Source: Streptomyces armeniacus
GTDB taxonomy: Bacteria > Actinomycetota > Actinomycetes > Streptomycetales > Streptomycetaceae
NCBI RefSeq assembly: GCF_003355155.1
Contig: NZ_CP031320.1
Location: 3,463,367-3,527,366 of the forward strand
Reading direction: 5' to 3'
DNA: 64,000 nt
Below are positions 18,501 to 25,662 of this stretch, piece by piece. Each line of letters opens with the position of its first letter. Position 1 is the stretch's first letter. The notes under the pieces were generated by a model that was given only the letters and a program-made list of their open reading frames with translations, made no database searches and was not told the DNA's origin. Made by a program: the position numbers and the translations under genes.

Positions 18501-18687
18501 GCGCGCGGGCGCCGAACTCCTCGCCGCCTGGCTGGAGATCGCCCTCGGCCGGAACGGCGCCGCCGCCGAACGCGCCGCCCGCGTGCTCGACGCCTGTCCG
18601 GAGGACGCGGACGACCCGGACGGCGCGCTGGAGAGCCGCCGCCGGGAGGCCGCGGCCGTACTGGAGGAGGCGTCGGCCGCCGGCTGA
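15574..18687 (+). CDS. Large tetratricopeptide-repeat protein
   Basis: 1037 residues, almost entirely helical and Ala/Arg/Glu-rich, with many degenerate TPR-like units (ARVLLTLAEAVAESRPEEEP; AHARLRLGAAYLGLDRWAEAATVLENALP; QARWWLGQALTGTGEPAAAAEQFLASAETAA). No signal peptide, HTH or catalytic domain is seen, so it is probably a cytoplasmic scaffold. Length and N-terminal features (a KWAPDGLLGRPG region and conserved CHACE) fit a streptomycete-specific TPR family. Two low-complexity tracts, one from 18-bp DNA repeats (16351-16431), suggest recent expansion. It is divergent from phoD and convergent with the hydrolase. Confidence 0.85.
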   Translation: MTPPAAGDGSGSGPRTPGTARPPSTQPAAGDGVPRVEALFAEIGADAYGPDSDKALVPYARLLRLRAEHPEEFGEDAAHRLHGLFKWAPDGLLGRPGLPLAVLERWQSEAAHRHRLGEHSERAVRQSEFALALHTGDTARAARAYDAWLAADRDAMSDCHACELSEQGAWQARRGDDAAALRIWEPLLNGTEGCPYDPYGVLPSALLPLARAGRTDEARAAHLTGYRMVRGLPDARREVAAHIEFCALTGNEPRALAILDEQTRLDEQTRTGGQTGLAGQTGLAGQAARWEPGDDPGGYLDWTVCVALLLRRLTGLGHAAEPVPGPPGQDWTAVTLLEHAADEALAVALAFDRRNGTTAVSEAARARMAAEPVTALLPLGLRFAPLGGAAPHGQAEGGPEAARRDAAFEGADPLALLAEARRRSDEGHPTAPDFWRRAEAAIAREDTALGDGERAELLDHHAMQAARTEPESGAGMFAEAAALFRAAGQPGDAVACQARAALATAFAGHTEDALRRIAPLCTEALNLHTAGRASVRQTTAVLLSRARIRATALAAPREHAGRAGHAADTAGGTERNETDAAADAADAADAAAVDAELAELIGFAEPHRTEPGVLARIAEATESRGRLAGQTGDPAAAARLLAGAARTYHAAQRPWQAVEAELALGNALLADGAAAEAEAGLRTVLGDSRHDGTLTAAQRARVLLTLAEAVAESRPEEEPALLLEAALLADGADGADGTREGPGLAAHARLRLGAAYLGLDRWAEAATVLENALPDLLPGTRPRDAVQARWWLGQALTGTGEPAAAAEQFLASAETAAAWEDQGDHAMLTHLAADALLNAGLTDQAGQAYARAEQLWVPLGDTHAAVRALRSRAWIAIGGMRVPEAIDLMEAALHQVERGMRRAESEDERNELRGELGQTYQQTAEILLQTTDGPPDQERNAPEQYEINRVAYQEAVVFAEHAATAFGTCGPAGLDARAGAELLAAWLEIALGRNGAAAERAARVLDACPEDADDPDGALESRRREAAAVLEEASAAG
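16351..16431 (+). repeat. 18-bp tandem repeats inside the TPR gene
   Basis: Two families of 18-bp in-frame units lie back to back. GACGAGCAGACGAGA recurs at 16351 and 16369, and GGGCAGACCGGCCTCGCC at 16390 and 16408 with a partial third copy. They encode DEQTRL and GQTGLA hexapeptides. Being multiples of three, they keep the frame. Another short run of 9-bp units (GACGCCGCT) lies near 17317-17346. Confidence 0.8.
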
Positions 18688-18697
18688 CAGCGGCTCA

Positions 18698-18735
18698 GTA
18701 CGTGCGGCGCGCTCCCGTACGTGCGGCGCGCTCCC
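18698..18735. repeat. 19-bp tandem repeat between convergent genes
   Basis: GTACGTGCGGCGCGCTCCC occurs twice head to tail (18698-18716 and 18717-18735), followed by a partial third copy (GTACGTGTGCG). It lies just after the TPR gene stop and before the stop of the hydrolase on the other strand. Confidence 0.8.
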
Positions 18736-18756
18736 GTACGTGTGCGTCGTGATCCC

Positions 18757-19629
18757 CTACGCCACCCGCGCCGTGTCCAGCACCACCCGCGCCACCAGCG
18801 CCGGATTGTCGTTCATCGGCACGTGCCCGCAGCCCCGCAGGCGTACGAGCCGCGCGCCCGGGATCGTCTTCTTGGCGCGCACGCCCTGCCGCCGCAGCAG
18901 CAGCCGGTCCCGGTCGCCCCAGCCGATCGTCACCGGGACGTCCGGCACGTCGCTCGTGAACAGCGTGTCGGGGCGGCGCGACGCGGCCAGCGTCGCCGCG
19001 AAGCCCTCCGCGTCGCGCAGCGCCGCCGTCTCGGCGACGACGGCCTCCGGCGAACGGCGCCCGGGATGCGCGTATATGGTGCTCGTCAGCGCCGTACGTC
19101 CGGCCGCCGACCGGGCCAGCCGCGCCACCAGCCCCTCCGGCATGCCGGAGGCGGCCGCGTGCATCCCGCGCAGCACCGACGAGGCGTAGATCCGCTCAGG
19201 CTCCGTCCAGAACCCGGCCGGCGAGAACGCCGTCACCGAGGCGGCGCGGCCGTGCAGTCCGAGGTCCAGCGCGAGCAGCCCGCCGAGCGAGTTGCCCACC
19301 ACGTGCGGGCGTTCGAGGCCGAGCGCGGACAGGGCGGCGGTGAGCGCCGGGCGTATGCCCTCCCGGTCGTACGAGAGCCCCGGCGGCAGCCCGGGAGAGG
19401 CGCCCATGCCCGGCAGGTCCAGGGCGATGACCTCGTGCGAGGCGGCGAGCAGCGTCAGCACCGGCTCCCACGCCTGCCAGTGGTGCCCTATGCCGTGCAG
19501 CAGCACGACCGGTTCGCCGCTGCCGCGCCGCTCGTAGGCGAGGTCGAAGGCGGGCCGCCCCTCGGCGGCGGGGACGTGGACGACGGACTCGGTGGCCGGC
19601 ACGGGTGCGTGCGCGGAGGCGACGGGCAT
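18757..19629 (-). CDS. Alpha/beta-fold hydrolase
   Basis: 290 residues. HGIGHHWQAWEPVL gives the oxyanion-hole HG motif, and the nucleophile elbow is VVGNSLGG (Ser in G-N-S-L-G). Later acid and histidine residues sit around TIGWGDRDRLLLRRQG and RLRGCGHVPMNDNP, completing the triad. Similar proteins include esterases, C-C hydrolases and haloperoxidase-like enzymes, so the substrate is open. ATG 19629 is preceded by GAAGGAG. It is divergent from the ECF41 sigma factor, whose neighbours are often oxidoreductases or hydrolases under its control. Confidence 0.88.
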   Translation of the reverse strand: MPVASAHAPVPATESVVHVPAAEGRPAFDLAYERRGSGEPVVLLHGIGHHWQAWEPVLTLLAASHEVIALDLPGMGASPGLPPGLSYDREGIRPALTAALSALGLERPHVVGNSLGGLLALDLGLHGRAASVTAFSPAGFWTEPERIYASSVLRGMHAAASGMPEGLVARLARSAAGRTALTSTIYAHPGRRSPEAVVAETAALRDAEGFAATLAASRRPDTLFTSDVPDVPVTIGWGDRDRLLLRRQGVRAKKTIPGARLVRLRGCGHVPMNDNPALVARVVLDTARVA

Positions 19630-19763
19630 GCGGGGCTCCTTCGGGGACACGGGGCACTGCGGTAGACACGATGTCAGCAAGAGGTGCGGGGTGGAAGAGT
19701 GTTACCGACCGGTCCGTACGGGGGTGTGCGCGCCGCCGCGCGCCCGGATGCGAGGATGACCGC

Positions 19764-20684
19764 GTGGCAGCAGACGACACCACCGGGGGAGACGACACCA
19801 CCGCGGGCGACACGGCGACCGATGTCTTCGAGGAGCACCGCGGGTTCCTGCTGGGCGTCGCCTATCGCATGCTCGGCCGCGTCGCCGACGCCGAGGACGT
19901 CGTCCAGGAGAGCTGGCTGCGCTGGTCGGCCGCCGACCGCGAGAACGTGCGCGAGCCCCGCGCGTACCTCGCCCGCGTCACCACCCGGCTCGCCGTCGAC
20001 CGGCTGCGCCAGGTGCAGTCGCGGCGCGAGACGTACGTCGGGCCGTGGCTGCCCGAGCCGCTGATCACCGACCTGCACGACGAGCCGGTGCCGGACAGCG
20101 CGGAACGGGTCGTGCTCGCCGAGTCGGTGTCGTTCGCCGTGCTGGTCGTGCTGGAGTCGCTGTCGCCGCTGGAGCGGGCGGTGTTCGTGCTCCGGGAGGC
20201 ATTCGGGTTCCCGTTCGCGGAGATCGCGGCCACGCTGGAGCGGAGCGAGGCCGCCGTACGGCAGCTGGCGGGCCGCGCCCGCAAGCACGTGGAGGAGCGC
20301 AGGCCGCGGTTCGAGGTGGACCCGGCGCAGCAGCGCGACCTGACCGAGCGGTTCCTGGCCGCCGCCGTCGCGGGCGACCTGGAGGGGCTGCTCGCCGTAC
20401 TCGCCCCGGACGTACGGCTGGTCGGCGACAGCGGCGGCAAGGCCAAGGCGCCGCTGCGGGTCATCGAGTCGGCCGGCAAGGTGGGCCGCTTCGTGGCCGC
20501 CGTCGGACAGGAGGAGATCCCGGACGCCGCCTTCACGTACGTGGAGATCAACGGCACCGTCGGGCTGCTCGTCACCAGCGGGGGCCGCCCGCACAGCGCG
20601 ATCCTGCTGGACGTCGCGGACGGCCGCGTCCAGTCCGTCTACCTGCTCGCCAACCCCGACAAGCTCGCCCTGCTCGCACCCTGA
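19764..20684 (+). CDS. ECF41-type RNA polymerase sigma factor (SigJ-like)
   Basis: 306 residues. Sigma2 (LLGVAYRMLGRVADAEDVVQE, residues about 28-48) and sigma4 (LSPLERAVFVLREAFGFPF then IAATLERSEAAVRQLAGRAR) are followed by a SnoaL-like C-terminal domain. The C-terminus has the ECF41 signature NPDKL (LLANPDKLALLAP). In this group the C-terminal extension regulates activity in place of an anti-sigma factor. GTG 19764 was chosen because the family begins there. The flanking hydrolase (divergent) and SDR (convergent) are plausible regulon members. I could not find a convincing ECF41 promoter next to either. Confidence 0.93.
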   Translation: MAADDTTGGDDTTAGDTATDVFEEHRGFLLGVAYRMLGRVADAEDVVQESWLRWSAADRENVREPRAYLARVTTRLAVDRLRQVQSRRETYVGPWLPEPLITDLHDEPVPDSAERVVLAESVSFAVLVVLESLSPLERAVFVLREAFGFPFAEIAATLERSEAAVRQLAGRARKHVEERRPRFEVDPAQQRDLTERFLAAAVAGDLEGLLAVLAPDVRLVGDSGGKAKAPLRVIESAGKVGRFVAAVGQEEIPDAAFTYVEINGTVGLLVTSGGRPHSAILLDVADGRVQSVYLLANPDKLALLAP

Positions 20685-20752
20685 GGCGCGCCCGTACGGT
20701 CGCGTGCGCGCCACCCTACGGATCGCGCGCCATCACCCGTACGGGCCGCGGA

Positions 20753-21514
20753 TCAGAGGCCGCCGGCCACGCGCAGCACCGCACCGGTCGTGAACGACGC
20801 CTCCGGGGACAGCAGCCAGGCCACCGCGTTGGCGATCTCGTCCGGCTCACCGGGCCGCCGCAGAGGCGTGATCGTCGCCTTCTTCCAGGCGCGGTCGGGA
20901 TCGCCCATGGCGGCGTGCATCTCCGTCAGCACGGAGCCGGGCTGGACGGAGTTGACCCGTACGCCCTCCGGGCCGAGCTCCTTGGCGAGGCCGACCGTCA
21001 TCGCGTCCACCGCGGCCTTGGTGGCGGCGTAGTGCACGTACTCGCCGGGGCTGCCGAGCGTCGCAGCGCCCGAGGAGATGCTGACGATCGCGCCGCCGTG
21101 CCCGCCGTGCCGCTCGGACATCGCCAGTGCCGCGCGCCGCGCGCAGAGCAGCGCGCCCATCACGTTCACCTCGACGACGCGGCGCATCACGTCCGTGGAG
21201 GTCTCGGTGAAGCGGCCCAACGGGCCGCTGATCCCCGCGTTGTTGACGAGTCCCGTGACCGGCCCGAGCTGCTCGTGGACCGTCGTGAACAGGGCGTCGA
21301 CCTGCTCCTCGTCACTGGTGTCCAGCTGCACGGTCACCGCGTCGACCCCGGCCGCGCGTACCGCCTCCGCGGTCTCCTCGGCCGCCTCGGCGGCACGCTC
21401 GTAGCCGATGCCGACGCTGTGGCCGTCCCGTGCCAGCCGGACCGCGGTCGCCGCTCCGATGCCCCGGCTGCCGCCGGTGACGACGGTGACGGGCCGCCGT
21501 TTCTGCTGCGCCAT
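20753..21514 (-). CDS. Short-chain dehydrogenase/reductase
   Basis: 253 residues, a classical SDR. It has the NAD(P)-binding TGGSRGIG near residue 14 and NNAGISGP. The catalytic Ser lies in VSISSGAATLGSPGEY, with YVHYAATK giving Tyr/Lys. The PG-motif VNSVQPGSVLTEMH follows the active site. An N-terminal Arg/Lys pair before the Rossmann fold hints at NADP preference. The family resembles glucose dehydrogenase/FabG-like enzymes and the substrate is unknown. ATG 21514 has a GAGAGG ribosome site. A TetR-like palindrome lies 17 bp upstream. Confidence 0.92.
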   Translation of the reverse strand: MAQQKRRPVTVVTGGSRGIGAATAVRLARDGHSVGIGYERAAEAAEETAEAVRAAGVDAVTVQLDTSDEEQVDALFTTVHEQLGPVTGLVNNAGISGPLGRFTETSTDVMRRVVEVNVMGALLCARRAALAMSERHGGHGGAIVSISSGAATLGSPGEYVHYAATKAAVDAMTVGLAKELGPEGVRVNSVQPGSVLTEMHAAMGDPDRAWKKATITPLRRPGEPDEIANAVAWLLSPEASFTTGAVLRVAGGL

Positions 21515-21530
21515 GTTGCCTCTCCGTTCC

Positions 21531-21549
21531 GAACGATGATCGATCGTTC
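21531..21549. promoter_or_regulatory. Palindromic operator upstream of the SDR gene
   Basis: GAACGAT-GATCG-ATCGTTC: perfect 7-bp arms around a 5-bp spacer, ending 17 bp before the SDR start codon. The size and symmetry are typical of TetR-family operators, though no tetR gene adjoins it. A repressor bound here would block initiation of the SDR transcript. Confidence 0.6.
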
Positions 21550-21610
21550 CACCGGATGTTGACCACGGCAACCACCTCCCGACCGTCTTCCGTCGCGCAT
21601 TGGGTCGGGG

Positions 21611-21626
21611 ATTGGTCTTGACCAAG
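21611..21626. promoter_or_regulatory. dre-like palindrome overlapping a promoter
   Basis: ATTGGTCTTGACCAAG has perfect 6-bp arms TTGGTC/GACCAA around TT. Aligned by eye to the published DasR site (A-S-TGGTCTAGACCA-S-T) it matches 12 of 16 bases. It overlaps a candidate promoter for the GntR gene: TTGACC at 21618-21623, an 18-bp spacer, then TATCGT at 21642-21647. This suggests control by DasR or by the adjacent GntR protein. Confidence 0.55.
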
Positions 21627-21731
21627 CCCTCGGCGCGGCCATATCGTCGGCATACGCAACAACCTTTAATAAAGAACCAGACGTAAAGAGCTGGGCTGGA
21701 CACGCTGGACACGGCAATTGCGGAGGCAACG

Positions 21732-22469
21732 GTGGGGACCACGCAGCTGGAGACAGTTCCGGAGCCGAAGTACTGGCACTTGAGGACTGTGTTGTCCGAG
21801 GCGCTCGACTCCGAGTTCGCCGTCGGCGAGGTCCTCCCGAACGAGCGCGACCTCGCCGCCCGCTTCGGCGTGGCACGCGCCACCCTGCGGCAGGCGCTCG
21901 AGCAGCTGGAGCTGGAGGGCCGCCTGCAGCGCAGGCGCGGCGTCGGCACCACCGTCGCACCGCCCCGTATCGGGGTCGACGTGGGCCCCGCGGACGACAG
22001 CTGGCCCGGCATCTCCGACGACACCTGGCACACCGACGACTGCACGGACGTCACACCGCCCGTCCCCGTCGTACGGCTCCTCGCCACCTCCCCGGGCGCC
22101 ATGGTGCACGCCGTGCGCAGGACCCGCTTCAACCACGGCCAGCCGGTCGCCACCGAGCTGCTGTACGTGCCCGCCGCCACCGTCCCCGACGCGGCCGACT
22201 CCGACGACGGCGCGACCCGCGGGCGGAGCGTGCTGCGCGAGCTGCGGCAGCTGCAGCTCGAGGGCCAGGACCGCGCCGTCGAGCTGGGCTCGGCCCAGGC
22301 GGACGACGCCCGCCAGCTCGACCGGCTGCCGGGCGCGGCCGTCCTCGTCGTCACGACGCGGTACTTCGCGTCGGGCCGTACGGCGGCGGTCGGCGTCTCG
22401 ACGTACCGCGCCGACACGTGCCGCCTGACCTTCGGCGAATCGGACCCGGTCGCCCTGATGGCCAGCTGA
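21732..22469 (+). CDS. GntR-family (HutC/DasR-like) regulator
   Basis: 245 residues. The N-terminal GntR winged helix is clear (VLPNERDLAARFGVARATLRQ then ALEQLELEGRLQRRRGVGT, residues about 38-78). The C-terminal domain (VVRLLATSPGAMVHAVRRTRF; GQPVATELLYVPA; VLVVTTRYFASGRTAAVG) fits the UTRA fold that binds sugars or other small effectors. It resembles DasR in layout but is clearly not DasR itself. GTG 21732 has GGAGG 5 bp upstream. The dre-like site 106 bp before the start and the ROK repressor next door suggest a role in sugar or aminosugar sensing. Confidence 0.9.
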   Translation: MGTTQLETVPEPKYWHLRTVLSEALDSEFAVGEVLPNERDLAARFGVARATLRQALEQLELEGRLQRRRGVGTTVAPPRIGVDVGPADDSWPGISDDTWHTDDCTDVTPPVPVVRLLATSPGAMVHAVRRTRFNHGQPVATELLYVPAATVPDAADSDDGATRGRSVLRELRQLQLEGQDRAVELGSAQADDARQLDRLPGAAVLVVTTRYFASGRTAAVGVSTYRADTCRLTFGESDPVALMAS

Positions 22470-22484
22470 CCGCCACGCACCACC

Positions 22485-22514
22485 TGCGGCCCTCCCCACC
22501 GCGTGAGGGCCGCA
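22485..22514 (+). terminator. Hairpin terminator after the GntR gene
   Basis: TGCGGCCCTC at 22485-22494 pairs perfectly with GAGGGCCGCA at 22505-22514 across a 10-nt loop. It starts 16 bp past the stop codon. It has no T-run, as is usual in Streptomyces. The remaining 160 bp up to the ROK gene stop hold nothing I recognise. Confidence 0.7.
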
Positions 22515-22677
22515 CCTCCCGCGCGCCCATGGGCAGCTCTTCCCGCACGACGGGCGCATGCCAGTCGGCAGCCAAGCGCGCCGCCACAGGCGGGACGCTT
22601 CTCCCGCCGCGACGGCGCTCAGCCACGACGCCACAGTGTCCGGCGGCCCAACCGGCGGCCGTCAGCACCACGTACGG

Positions 22678-23832
22678 CTAAGTCTCCACCGCGAAGAGCT
22701 GCTCCTCCATGTGGTCGAGCGCCAGCCGCAGCGCCCCCGTGGCCGCCGCCGCCTCGCCGAGGACGGAGAGGGCGACCCGCGGCGGACGCAGGCAGTACCG
22801 TTCCAGTTCGCAGCGCAGCGGTTCCAGCACGCCGTCCAGTCCGTACGCCCAGCCGCCGACGACGACCAGTTCCGGGTCGAGTGCCAGCACCAGTGCCGCC
22901 ACGTCGTGCACCAGCCGCCGGATGAAGCGCTCCACCGCCTCCGTGGCCCGTACGTCGCCGTGCCGCGCCAGGGCGAACACCCGTGCCACCGCCGGCTCGT
23001 CCAGCGGGTGCAGCGGTTCGCCGGTGGTGGACAGGAGGTTCTCCGGGCGCGCCTCGCGGCCGAGCAGGTGCAGCGCGCCGATCTCGCCGGCCGCGCCGCC
23101 GAATCCGCGGTGCAGCCGGCCGCCGATCAGCGACCCGGCGCCCGGGCTGAGCCCCGCCAGGACGAACACCACGTCGTCCGTGCCGACGGCGGCGCCCTTC
23201 CAGTGCTCCGCGAGCGCCGCGGCGTTGGCGTCGTTCTCCACCAGCACCGGGCAGCGGAACGACCGCCGCAGCCGGTCGGCCAGCGGCAGCCCGGTCCAGC
23301 CGGGCAGCGCCGTGCTGAGCCGTACGCTGCCGTCCGCCCGTACGATCCCGGGGCTGCCCACCCCGACGGCGCGCAGCGAGTCCCGCGGCACGCAGGACCG
23401 GCGTAGGACGTCGGCGACCGTGCCGCGCGCCTGTTCCAGCCGTTCGTCGGCGCCGGCCGTCTCGTCGACCTCGCGGGTGGCCGTACCGACGGTGCGGCCC
23501 GTCAGGTCGGACAGGACGGCGGCGATCCGGTGCGCGCCGATCTCTATACCCAGCAGGTGACCGGCCTCCGCGCAGAAGCGGAAGCGGCGTGCGGGGCGAC
23601 CGCGGCGGGCGTCGCCCGACGGGGAGGTCTCCGGCGGCGCCTCCGCCACCAGGCCCGTTTCGATCAGCCCTTCGACGACGCCCTCGACCGTCGGCCGGGA
23701 CAGCCCGGTGCCCTGTACGAGATCCGTGAAGGTCAGCGACGGCGGCGCGTCGGTGCCGCGCAGCGCGCGCAGCACGACGGAGGAGTTGATCCGTCGGAGC
23801 AGGGACGGATCCCCGCCGGTGAGTCTCCCCAA
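22678..23832 (-). CDS. ROK-family transcriptional repressor
   Basis: 384 residues. An N-terminal winged HTH (LLRRINSSVVLRALRGTDAP then LVQGTGLSRPTVEGVVEGLI) is fused to a ROK sugar-kinase-like domain (LGIEIGAHRIAAVLSDLTG; VGVGSPGIVR; VENDANAAALAEHW; HRGFGGAAGEIGALHLLG). The usual ROK zinc triad (CXCGXXGCXE) is missing; the matching region reads LLGREARPENLLS. The start is a TTG at 23832 with a good AGGGAGG ribosome site; no ATG fits. It is convergent with the GntR gene. Members such as NagC, XylR and Rok7B7 control sugar uptake and carbon repression. The effector here is unknown. Confidence 0.9.
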   Translation of the reverse strand: MGRLTGGDPSLLRRINSSVVLRALRGTDAPPSLTFTDLVQGTGLSRPTVEGVVEGLIETGLVAEAPPETSPSGDARRGRPARRFRFCAEAGHLLGIEIGAHRIAAVLSDLTGRTVGTATREVDETAGADERLEQARGTVADVLRRSCVPRDSLRAVGVGSPGIVRADGSVRLSTALPGWTGLPLADRLRRSFRCPVLVENDANAAALAEHWKGAAVGTDDVVFVLAGLSPGAGSLIGGRLHRGFGGAAGEIGALHLLGREARPENLLSTTGEPLHPLDEPAVARVFALARHGDVRATEAVERFIRRLVHDVAALVLALDPELVVVGGWAYGLDGVLEPLRCELERYCLRPPRVALSVLGEAAAATGALRLALDHMEEQLFAVET

Positions 23833-23968
23833 CGTCCGCCTCCCTGCGCGTCGATGTGTGGCGGATCGTATCCGGTACGGAAGGTCACGGCGAGTGAGTG
23901 TGCCGTGTACATCCGCACCGGTGGGTGACGGCACGTCAACTCCCGGCGCCGGGCGGTTTACTGGACAC

Positions 23969-24358
23969 ATGTTCCTGGCAGAGCACCTGGCCGAGATAGA
24001 CCGGCTGCTGGCACGTGCGCCCGGTCCGCAGACCGCCGTGCTGCGCACCAGCGGGGACTTCTGGGAGGACGACGGCACGGCCCGGCTCGCGGCCGAGGAG
24101 GAGCTCGGCACCGACTGCGACGCGCTCGTCACGCTGCTCTCACGGCGCTGGGGCGAGCCCGAGACCCTCGACCTCACGGAGCACCTGTTACGGGCGGAGG
24201 CGGGCGAACCCGTACGGGAGCCGCTCCGCTCCCTCTGCGGCTGTGTCACGACGCTGCGGCGGTGGTCCGTCGGCGGGCGCTGGGTGGGCGTCGGCATGGC
24301 GCGGCACGGGCGGGAGCAGCCGTTGCAGCTGGTCGCCGCGGTGGGGGAGGAGCGCTGA
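23969..24358 (+). CDS. Small conserved-looking protein with a TTA codon
   Basis: 129 residues, no recognised domain. It is acidic, with FLAEHLAEIDRLLARAPGP at the start and WSVGGRWVGVGMARHGREQ near the end, which looks like a compact alpha/beta fold. It contains an in-frame TTA leucine codon at 24188-24190, the rare codon read only by bldA tRNA in streptomycetes. Translation may therefore be tied to development or antibiotic onset. It is divergent from the ROK repressor with a 136-bp gap. Confidence 0.7.
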   Translation: MFLAEHLAEIDRLLARAPGPQTAVLRTSGDFWEDDGTARLAAEEELGTDCDALVTLLSRRWGEPETLDLTEHLLRAEAGEPVREPLRSLCGCVTTLRRWSVGGRWVGVGMARHGREQPLQLVAAVGEER

Positions 24359-24434
24359 GAGGCGGCGGGGACCGGTCCCGGGCGGGCGGCCGTACGGTGC
24401 GTTCCGGACAGGGAACGCGGGCCTGGGAGGCGGC

Positions 24435-25013
24435 ATGGACCCGGTGGTCGTCATCGTGTGCGTACTCGGACTGGCGCTGCTGGCGGCCGCCGCCGTCGAG
24501 GTGCGCGCCCGCCGCGCGGCGGGCGGCACGAGTCGTGTGGGCGGGGGCCGTACGGGCCGTACGGGCGGGGTGCCGGACCTGCCGCCCTGCGTGTTCTGCA
24601 GGCGGCCCTTCCGGGAGACGGATCAGGTCGCCGGGTTCAAGGAGGAGCCGCTGCGCGAGCTGATGGGCGGCGTGCCGGTCGGGCATCCGGCGGTCACAGA
24701 TCCGGCGGGCAACCGGCGCTGGCTCGGCCACGCCGAGTGCGCGGGCGCGGCAGGGGCGGATCTGGACTCGGCCGCGCCGATCGGCGGGCCGTCACGGCAG
24801 GCGCCGCCGGAGCCGCCGGGGTCGCCGGAGCCTTCCGGGCCGCCGCAGCCCGGCGGTCTGGCCTGCCCGGTGTGCGAGCACCGGTTCACGCCGCCCGCCA
24901 TCACGGTCATCACCAAGGCGGACCGGCGGCGGTACGGGCGCGACCCGGTGCAGTGCCCGAGCTGCGACTACATCTGGAACGCCCGCCGGAAGACCAGGAC
25001 GATCCGCGGCTGA
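24435..25013 (+). CDS. Membrane-anchored zinc-ribbon protein
   Basis: 192 residues. An N-terminal transmembrane helix (VVVIVCVLGLALLAAAAVEV) is followed by a basic stretch. A first zinc-binding module has CVFCRRPF, and a Pro/Gly-rich linker (PPEPPGSPEPSGPPQPGG) leads to a second zinc ribbon CPVCEHRF through CPSCDYIW. The function is unknown; tandem CXXC modules suggest binding of nucleic acid or protein at the membrane. ATG 24435 has GGGAGG upstream. It is convergent with mug. Confidence 0.75.
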   Translation: MDPVVVIVCVLGLALLAAAAVEVRARRAAGGTSRVGGGRTGRTGGVPDLPPCVFCRRPFRETDQVAGFKEEPLRELMGGVPVGHPAVTDPAGNRRWLGHAECAGAAGADLDSAAPIGGPSRQAPPEPPGSPEPSGPPQPGGLACPVCEHRFTPPAITVITKADRRRYGRDPVQCPSCDYIWNARRKTRTIRG

Positions 25014-25087
25014 CGGGCCGGACACCACGGCGGCGGCCCGGCGCTCATCCCGCCGCGCCTCAGCCGCCCGTATCCTCCCGCCGTCCC

Positions 25088-25609
25088 CTAGCCCCCGGCG
25101 CCCGCGTACCCGTCTTCCGCGGCCGCGCGCAGCCGCCCGTACTCGGCGGCCATGTCCGCCGCGGACCAGTGGGCGTTGAGCCCGCTGGGGTTGGGCAGCA
25201 CCCAGATCCTGGTGCCGCCGACCGTCCGCTCCTGCGGCCCCACTTGGGCCCGCCGGTCGTCGAACGCCGCCCGGTAGGCCGTCACTCCGACCACGGCCAG
25301 CCAGCGCGGCCGCCACCGCCGCACCCTGCCCTCCAGGGCGCGCCCGCCCTCGACGTACTCCTCGTGGCTCAGCTCGTCCGCCCGGGCGCTGGCCCGCGCG
25401 ACCACGTTGGTGATGCCCAGCCCGTAGCCGAGGAGTTCGCGTTCCTCCCAGGGCGCGAGCTGTCGCGGCGTGAAGCCGGCGGCGTGCAGGACGGGCCAGA
25501 AGCGGTTTCCGGGGCGGGCGAAGTGGTGGCCGGTGGCGGCGGAGTACAGGCCCGGGTTGATCCCGCAGAACAGCACGCGCAGCCCCGGCGCCGCCACGTC
25601 GGGGACCAC
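25088..25609 (-). CDS. mug: Mismatch-specific uracil/thymine-DNA glycosylase (Mug)
   Basis: 173 residues. This base-excision repair enzyme removes U or T opposite G and ethenocytosine. The catalytic motif is FCGINPGLYSAATGHHFA (Asn in GINPG), and the intercalation motif is PNPSGLNAHW. GTG 25609 matches the E. coli Mug start (MV-D-LAPGLRV-FCGINPG) and is the first usable start in the frame. It is 53 bp downstream of purB on the same strand, so the two may be co-transcribed. Full length. Confidence 0.93.
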   Translation of the reverse strand: MVPDVAAPGLRVLFCGINPGLYSAATGHHFARPGNRFWPVLHAAGFTPRQLAPWEERELLGYGLGITNVVARASARADELSHEEYVEGGRALEGRVRRWRPRWLAVVGVTAYRAAFDDRRAQVGPQERTVGGTRIWVLPNPSGLNAHWSAADMAAEYGRLRAAAEDGYAGAGG

Positions 25610-25662
25610 CCGGTCGCGGGCGGCCTCGAGTTCGGCGCGGGTCGGCCGGCGGGGCGGGCCGC

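Noticed and set aside
19630..19763. ECF41 promoter (TGTCACA-type -35, CGTC -10) between hydrolase and sigma gene
   Set aside because: TGTCAGC and TGTTACC are present, but neither has a CGTC at the right distance on either strand.
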